Below, piece after piece: positions 60,470 through 64,000 of a stretch of 64,000 bases of DNA (position 1 is the first letter of the stretch; each line of letters starts with the position of its first letter). The stretch spans positions 186,001 through 250,000 of the forward strand of contig NZ_RXLO01000002.1 of NCBI RefSeq assembly GCF_003958645.1, written 5' to 3'. The DNA comes from Chitinophaga rhizosphaerae. GTDB taxonomy: Bacteria > Bacteroidota > Bacteroidia > Chitinophagales > Chitinophagaceae. Below the pieces are notes generated by a model, which was not told where the DNA came from, did no database searches, and saw only the letters and a program-made list of their open reading frames with translations. A program made the translations under genes and the position numbers.

Positions 60470-60925
60470 TTATTTGCCTCCCACGTTCACGGCGAATTCC
60501 ACTTCTGTAGGGGGAAGGCACTGGTGATCGTCGCATACCATGAATTCAACGGAGCCTTTCACTTTGGTGACAGCTTTACCTTTCACGGTAACTTTCTGTA
60601 CGAAGGTCACGGTGTTTTCGTAGTATTTCAGTTCGGAGTTGAAGTTCTTGTCGAAAGCTTTGTGCATTTTACCTACTTCGGTCAGTTTGCCCTGTGCCGT
60701 GGCGAGGGGGTTCTTCGCGAATTTGAAGCTGGTGGGCACGGGGCCTTCGCCGGCTTCCTGTGCGTAGAGGTGCCAGCCGCGGTCGATAGTGGCTTTGGCG
60801 TGCACTTCATACGTGGTGGCGTTCACTTTTTTGGAAGTAAATTCCCACTTCACGGGGTTCATGTCCTGCGCAAAGGCCAATACCGGCAGTGCGAAGAGCA
60901 TCATGGCTACGAGCAACTTTTTCAT
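60470..60925 (-). CDS. DsbD N-terminal-domain-like protein
   Basis: A 151-residue secreted protein with a signal peptide ending at LAFAQ. The middle is an Ig-like fold like the N-domain of DsbD, and the segment MVCDDHQCLPP has cysteines at about 131 and 136 in the place of the DsbD-alpha redox pair. It is 100 bp upstream of DsbD, on the same strand, and most likely receives electrons from the DsbD membrane domain. Confidence 0.85.
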   Translation of the reverse strand: MKKLLVAMMLFALPVLAFAQDMNPVKWEFTSKKVNATTYEVHAKATIDRGWHLYAQEAGEGPVPTSFKFAKNPLATAQGKLTEVGKMHKAFDKNFNSELKYYENTVTFVQKVTVKGKAVTKVKGSVEFMVCDDHQCLPPTEVEFAVNVGGK

Positions 60926-60980
60926 ACTTCTTTCTTTAATTGGTTGGTTGTTTTGATGGTATAGACCAGGCGCCTTGGGC

Positions 60981-61673
60981 CTAGTTGTTATTTATCAGGC
61001 TTTGGAAAATCAGCTGGCCGTCGCGGTTGCCCAGGATTTCGCTGGTAGCACGCTCGGGGTGCGGCATCATTCCGAAAACGTTTCTTTCCTTGTTGCAGAT
61101 CCCTGCGATGTTACGGATAGCGCCGTTCGGGTTAGCAGAATCAACAATGTTGCCAAACTCGTCGCAATACCGGAAAATCACCTGGTTATTCGCGAAAAGA
61201 CCTTCCAAGGTGGCTTCGTCTGCATAGTAACGACCCTCGCCATGTGCGACGGGGATCATCAGCGGGCGGCCGGTCACCTCTTTAGTCAAAGATGCTTGTG
61301 TGTTTTCGCTTTTGATGAATACGTTCTTGCAAACGAACTGCTGGTTTTCGTTTTTCAGCAAAGCGCCCGGGAGCAGGCCCGCTTCGCACAGGATCTGGAA
61401 GCCGTTGCATACGCCGATCACGCGGCCGCCCTTGTTGGCAAACTCCACCACGCTCTGCATCATGGGGCTGAACTTGGCGATGGCCCCGCAACGCAGGTAA
61501 TCACCGTAAGAAAAACCGCCCGGCAGCAAAATGCAGTCTTCCGTGCCGAACATGCTCAAGTCCTTGTCTTTGTGCCAAAGGCTGATCACTTCCTGGTTCA
61601 AATCGTTGCGCAGCGCATCGATCATGTCTTGGTCACAGTTAGAACCGGGAAACGTAACAACTCCGAATTTCAT
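60981..61673 (-). CDS. purQ: Phosphoribosylformylglycinamidine synthase subunit PurQ
   Basis: A 230-residue glutamine amidotransferase. GSNCD at the N-terminus, the catalytic Cys in GVCNGFQIL (about 95), and the His-Glu pair in MMPHPERAT near the end. It provides ammonia for the fourth step of purine synthesis together with PurL and PurS. It is apparently a single gene here. Start MKFGVVTFPG fits the family. Confidence 0.97.
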   Translation of the reverse strand: MKFGVVTFPGSNCDQDMIDALRNDLNQEVISLWHKDKDLSMFGTEDCILLPGGFSYGDYLRCGAIAKFSPMMQSVVEFANKGGRVIGVCNGFQILCEAGLLPGALLKNENQQFVCKNVFIKSENTQASLTKEVTGRPLMIPVAHGEGRYYADEATLEGLFANNQVIFRYCDEFGNIVDSANPNGAIRNIAGICNKERNVFGMMPHPERATSEILGNRDGQLIFQSLINNN

Positions 61674-61787
61674 TTATTTATTTGTTTGAATATTTCTACT
61701 GGAAAGAACAAAATTACTGACCATTGGGGAATTTACAATCACCACTCATCAGATTTATGATTACACTAACAACCACCCCCAATCCCG

Positions 61788-62768
61788 TCAATGGCTAAAA
61801 TATTGCATTACAATAACATATGCGAGCACTAATATGTGTACCGCGTTGGCTAGCGTATTGTTAGTGATCGACCAGAACACGTTCGCCGCAAACAGCGAAA
61901 CCGGCATCACCGCCAGCACCCAGTACGTCGCCGAAAAATGACCGCTGAACAGTGGCAGCAACGTTGCCACCAGCGCGTAAATCACCACCGTAGCCCAGAT
62001 CTTGCGGCCCTGTATGAGCATTTTTTTGAATATACGCTGCAGCATCAGCCAGCCGGTCACGAAAAACAATGCCGTCGCGATCAGCGCCCCCCAAACCTTA
62101 TAATCCGTAATTACCGGCAGGTTTGCCCGGATATTGACCAGGTCGGGGATCATGTCCCAACGGTCCGTCAAAAACAGCCAGGTGCCCAACAGGTAAAACG
62201 GGCAAAGGACGCCCAACAGCCCGATGATCCACTCCGCCAGCCTGAACGCCCGCATGATCAGCAGGCTCAGGAAAAGCAAAGCCACGAAAAGCACCGATGG
62301 GAAGTAAAACAGCCCGCAAACGCCCAGCGCGAAACCGATGTTGAAGGACACGTCGCGCGCGGAATTCCGCATATACAGGTCGGTTATGCTGGAAAATATC
62401 CACAGCATCACCGTATTCACGATCAAGGCAGGAGAAAACACGTTCCAGTGCTGCAACAGCGACGTCAGCAGCAGGTAACACATCGCCGTCAGGTAAGTAT
62501 CCTTCGCGAAAAGCCGGTGGTTGTTCACGATGCGCGTCAGCAGCAGCGACTGCACAAAAAGCAGCATCAGCGCCAGGAACGTGAAAAACATCGGGCTCGG
62601 CCCCACCCTGACTTCCAGCCACCCCACCAGCCATTTATAAGCCAGCCCCTCCGACCCGTCCGCCAGATACAGCGACGGGTGCAGCAGGTAGTAAAACTTG
62701 ATGAACAGCATGTACAGGAACAGCAGCAAGACCGTCAGCGGGTTGCCGGATCTGAAAAACTTAATCAC
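61788..62768 (-). CDS. Polytopic membrane protein of unknown function
   Basis: A 326-residue protein with about 9 hydrophobic segments, starting MIKFFRSGNPLTVLLLFLY. The N-terminal F-R-S-x-N-P motif is shared with the DUF6427 membrane proteins of Bacteroidota, and this is named from memory. It is 15 bp downstream of the large unknown protein, probably in one operon. Confidence 0.7.
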   Translation of the reverse strand: MIKFFRSGNPLTVLLLFLYMLFIKFYYLLHPSLYLADGSEGLAYKWLVGWLEVRVGPSPMFFTFLALMLLFVQSLLLTRIVNNHRLFAKDTYLTAMCYLLLTSLLQHWNVFSPALIVNTVMLWIFSSITDLYMRNSARDVSFNIGFALGVCGLFYFPSVLFVALLFLSLLIMRAFRLAEWIIGLLGVLCPFYLLGTWLFLTDRWDMIPDLVNIRANLPVITDYKVWGALIATALFFVTGWLMLQRIFKKMLIQGRKIWATVVIYALVATLLPLFSGHFSATYWVLAVMPVSLFAANVFWSITNNTLANAVHILVLAYVIVMQYFSH

Positions 62769-62783
62769 GATGCAAAGGTGGGG

Positions 62784-64000
62784 TTAAAAGTCAATTTTTG
62801 CAAAGCAAATATAATTCCTGTAAATACAGGGGATGAGCACCGTCCGTCCACTAATTTGTTTGCCATAGCGGGGCATCCAGGTAAACCCTTTGTCCAGGTT
62901 CCGGAGCGTAGGCTTGCGGCTCAGTTTGCCATCGGGCCCGATCGTGTTTTCGGTGAGCACGTACTGCCGGCGCTCCAGCTCGTTGAACAGGAACCGCAGC
63001 TCGCTGCCCACGTTCACGAGCATATAGCTCAGGTAAAGGTCCGCCCCGTCGTCGAACTGGCTTTTGTGCACAAAGTTGCTGAACGTGAGGTCTCCCTTTT
63101 CATCGAACGCCATGATGGCGATATTGTCGTAATGGTAGCGCGTGCCCTGCCCGTCGTTCCAGTAATACGGATTGTAATAGGACGGGCTGTAGGGCGAGTA
63201 ATAATAAGGATAATATCCGCCGTAGCCGCCATACATATAGTTCCAGCGGTTCCAGGGCTGGCTGCGCGACGAGGTGTAGTAAGACTCCGCCGTCAGCATG
63301 AACCCGCCGTTGGCCGTGTTCACGATCTTGCGGATGAAATAATCGTTGAAAGCCGCGTTGGTGGAGGCATCGCCCTTCGCCTGCTGTTTCAGTTCGGGGG
63401 TGAAGATCACCGTTTTCTCGAACAGGCGCTGGTTGTTGGCGTAGTCGAGACGGAGGAGGTACATCCCTTCCACGTTCCCGCGTTTCTGTTTGTAATAGAA
63501 CGCCGTCACGAGGGCCTGTTTGTCCTGATTATCCAGTTTCAGTTTCACTTCGTCCAGCAACAATTCCTTCTTTTCGAACGGAATGGTCTCGAAAGCGTCT
63601 GTAGTAGCGCGCTTCACGATTACGCTGCCGTTCACGATATAATCCCGGCCCGAGCCCCGTTCCAGCTTGGTGAAGAAGAGATCGCCGTCGTTATTGAGGT
63701 GGAAGTTGTTGAGGAACTGCTTCTTGCCTTCCATGGGGAGGCTCACGCGGCTGTTGTTGACGAGGTTGAAGGCACTGTCGTACAGGAACGTATAGAAAAC
63801 ATTATTGTCTTCCTTGTCCTGGTTGATTTTATAAATGAGGATGCGCCCTTTGTCTTCGGACGTTTCCACGGAATAGATCTTGTTTTCCTTGGAGTAGAAG
63901 CCGATGCGGGTGGAGTCTACCATCACGGGCGCTTCCATGAACTGCCCTTTCCCGTTGACGCGGCCCACGAAGCTGTACACGGCGTCTTTCCGCTGGAACT
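62784..64000 (-). CDS. Large unknown protein with a Tyr-rich segment (partial)
   Basis: The frame is open to the right window edge, so the N-terminus is missing: at least 405 residues are visible. The sequence is beta-rich with no recognised family, and has a short low-complexity stretch near 63150-63240 coding for repeated Tyr, Gly, Pro, Ser (YYPYYYSPYSPSYYNPYY). The C-terminus ends CFAKIDF. It may be a periplasmic or surface protein. Confidence 0.65.
   Translation of the reverse strand, partial: FQRKDAVYSFVGRVNGKGQFMEAPVMVDSTRIGFYSKENKIYSVETSEDKGRILIYKINQDKEDNNVFYTFLYDSAFNLVNNSRVSLPMEGKKQFLNNFHLNNDGDLFFTKLERGSGRDYIVNGSVIVKRATTDAFETIPFEKKELLLDEVKLKLDNQDKQALVTAFYYKQKRGNVEGMYLLRLDYANNQRLFEKTVIFTPELKQQAKGDASTNAAFNDYFIRKIVNTANGGFMLTAESYYTSSRSQPWNRWNYMYGGYGGYYPYYYSPYSPSYYNPYYWNDGQGTRYHYDNIAIMAFDEKGDLTFSNFVHKSQFDDGADLYLSYMLVNVGSELRFLFNELERRQYVLTENTIGPDGKLSRKPTLRNLDKGFTWMPRYGKQISGRTVLIPCIYRNYICFAKIDF

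Noticed and set aside
1..64000. Complete tRNA, rRNA or tmRNA genes
   Set aside because: None could be recognised by eye; only a possible tRNA 3' remnant at 27749-27764.

Overview
The window looks like a chromosome segment of a Bacteroidota bacterium, most likely of the Chitinophaga/Chitinophagaceae type. The evidence is a SusC/SusD pair with a FecI-type sigma factor and FecR anti-sigma factor, a two-domain DsbD system, many hybrid histidine kinases, and promoters of the TTG-N19-21-TAnnTTTG class (42775-42804, 17523-17553, 17746-17776). The assignment is inferred from gene content only.

Two compositional halves are visible. The left 27.7 kb is AT-richer and densely packed with small, mostly minus-strand genes: a prophage or prophage-like element. 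In transcription order it has an early/replication block (26.6 to 20.4 kb: small Cro-like gene, primase-helicase, C5-cytosine methyltransferase, small genes), a control region (20.4 to 17.5 kb: GTTACA repeat array, XRE repressor, two stand-alone receiver-like proteins, duplicated promoters), an amidoligase operon, a packaging block (16.3 to 11.5 kb: ParB-fused methyltransferase, small and large terminase), then portal, a duplicated-domain connector candidate, two tail-fibre proteins, a holin/unimolecular spanin/GH108 endolysin cassette, and unknown genes ending in a six-TM hybrid histidine kinase. No major capsid, tail tube, tape-measure or integrase gene is visible, so the element is either incomplete or continues left of base 1. 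Its right edge lies near 27.6-27.8 kb, where a tRNA-like 3' end sits before a strong terminator.

The most unusual aspect is a possible phage-encoded phosphorelay: a hybrid histidine kinase at one end and two receiver-like proteins in the lysogeny-control region. A repeated operator (core TTTGGTTC, pairs spaced 21-22 bp) occurs both beside the putative repressor (26.6-26.8 kb) and immediately upstream of the two-gene kinase operon (2.55 kb), tying both ends to one regulator.

The right 36 kb is GC-rich host chromosome. It holds a GNAT enzyme; an ECF sigma/FecR/SusC/SusD locus with an IPT-NHL lipoprotein and a GH20-like glycosidase (28.8-38.1 kb); lipoproteins around a repeat-rich intergenic region (38.3-40.5 kb); a Dcp-type M3 peptidase; a signalling cluster with a CheY-like receiver, CheR methyltransferase, a CHASE3-GAF triple-receiver hybrid kinase and a REC-PAS kinase (42.8-49.3 kb); an RND efflux operon with its own OmpR-type two-component system (49.4-57.2 kb), sharing a TGAAGC direct repeat that suggests direct control; a lipoprotein; DsbD plus a separate DsbD-N-like protein carrying the redox cysteines; PurQ; a membrane protein; and a large protein running off the right end.
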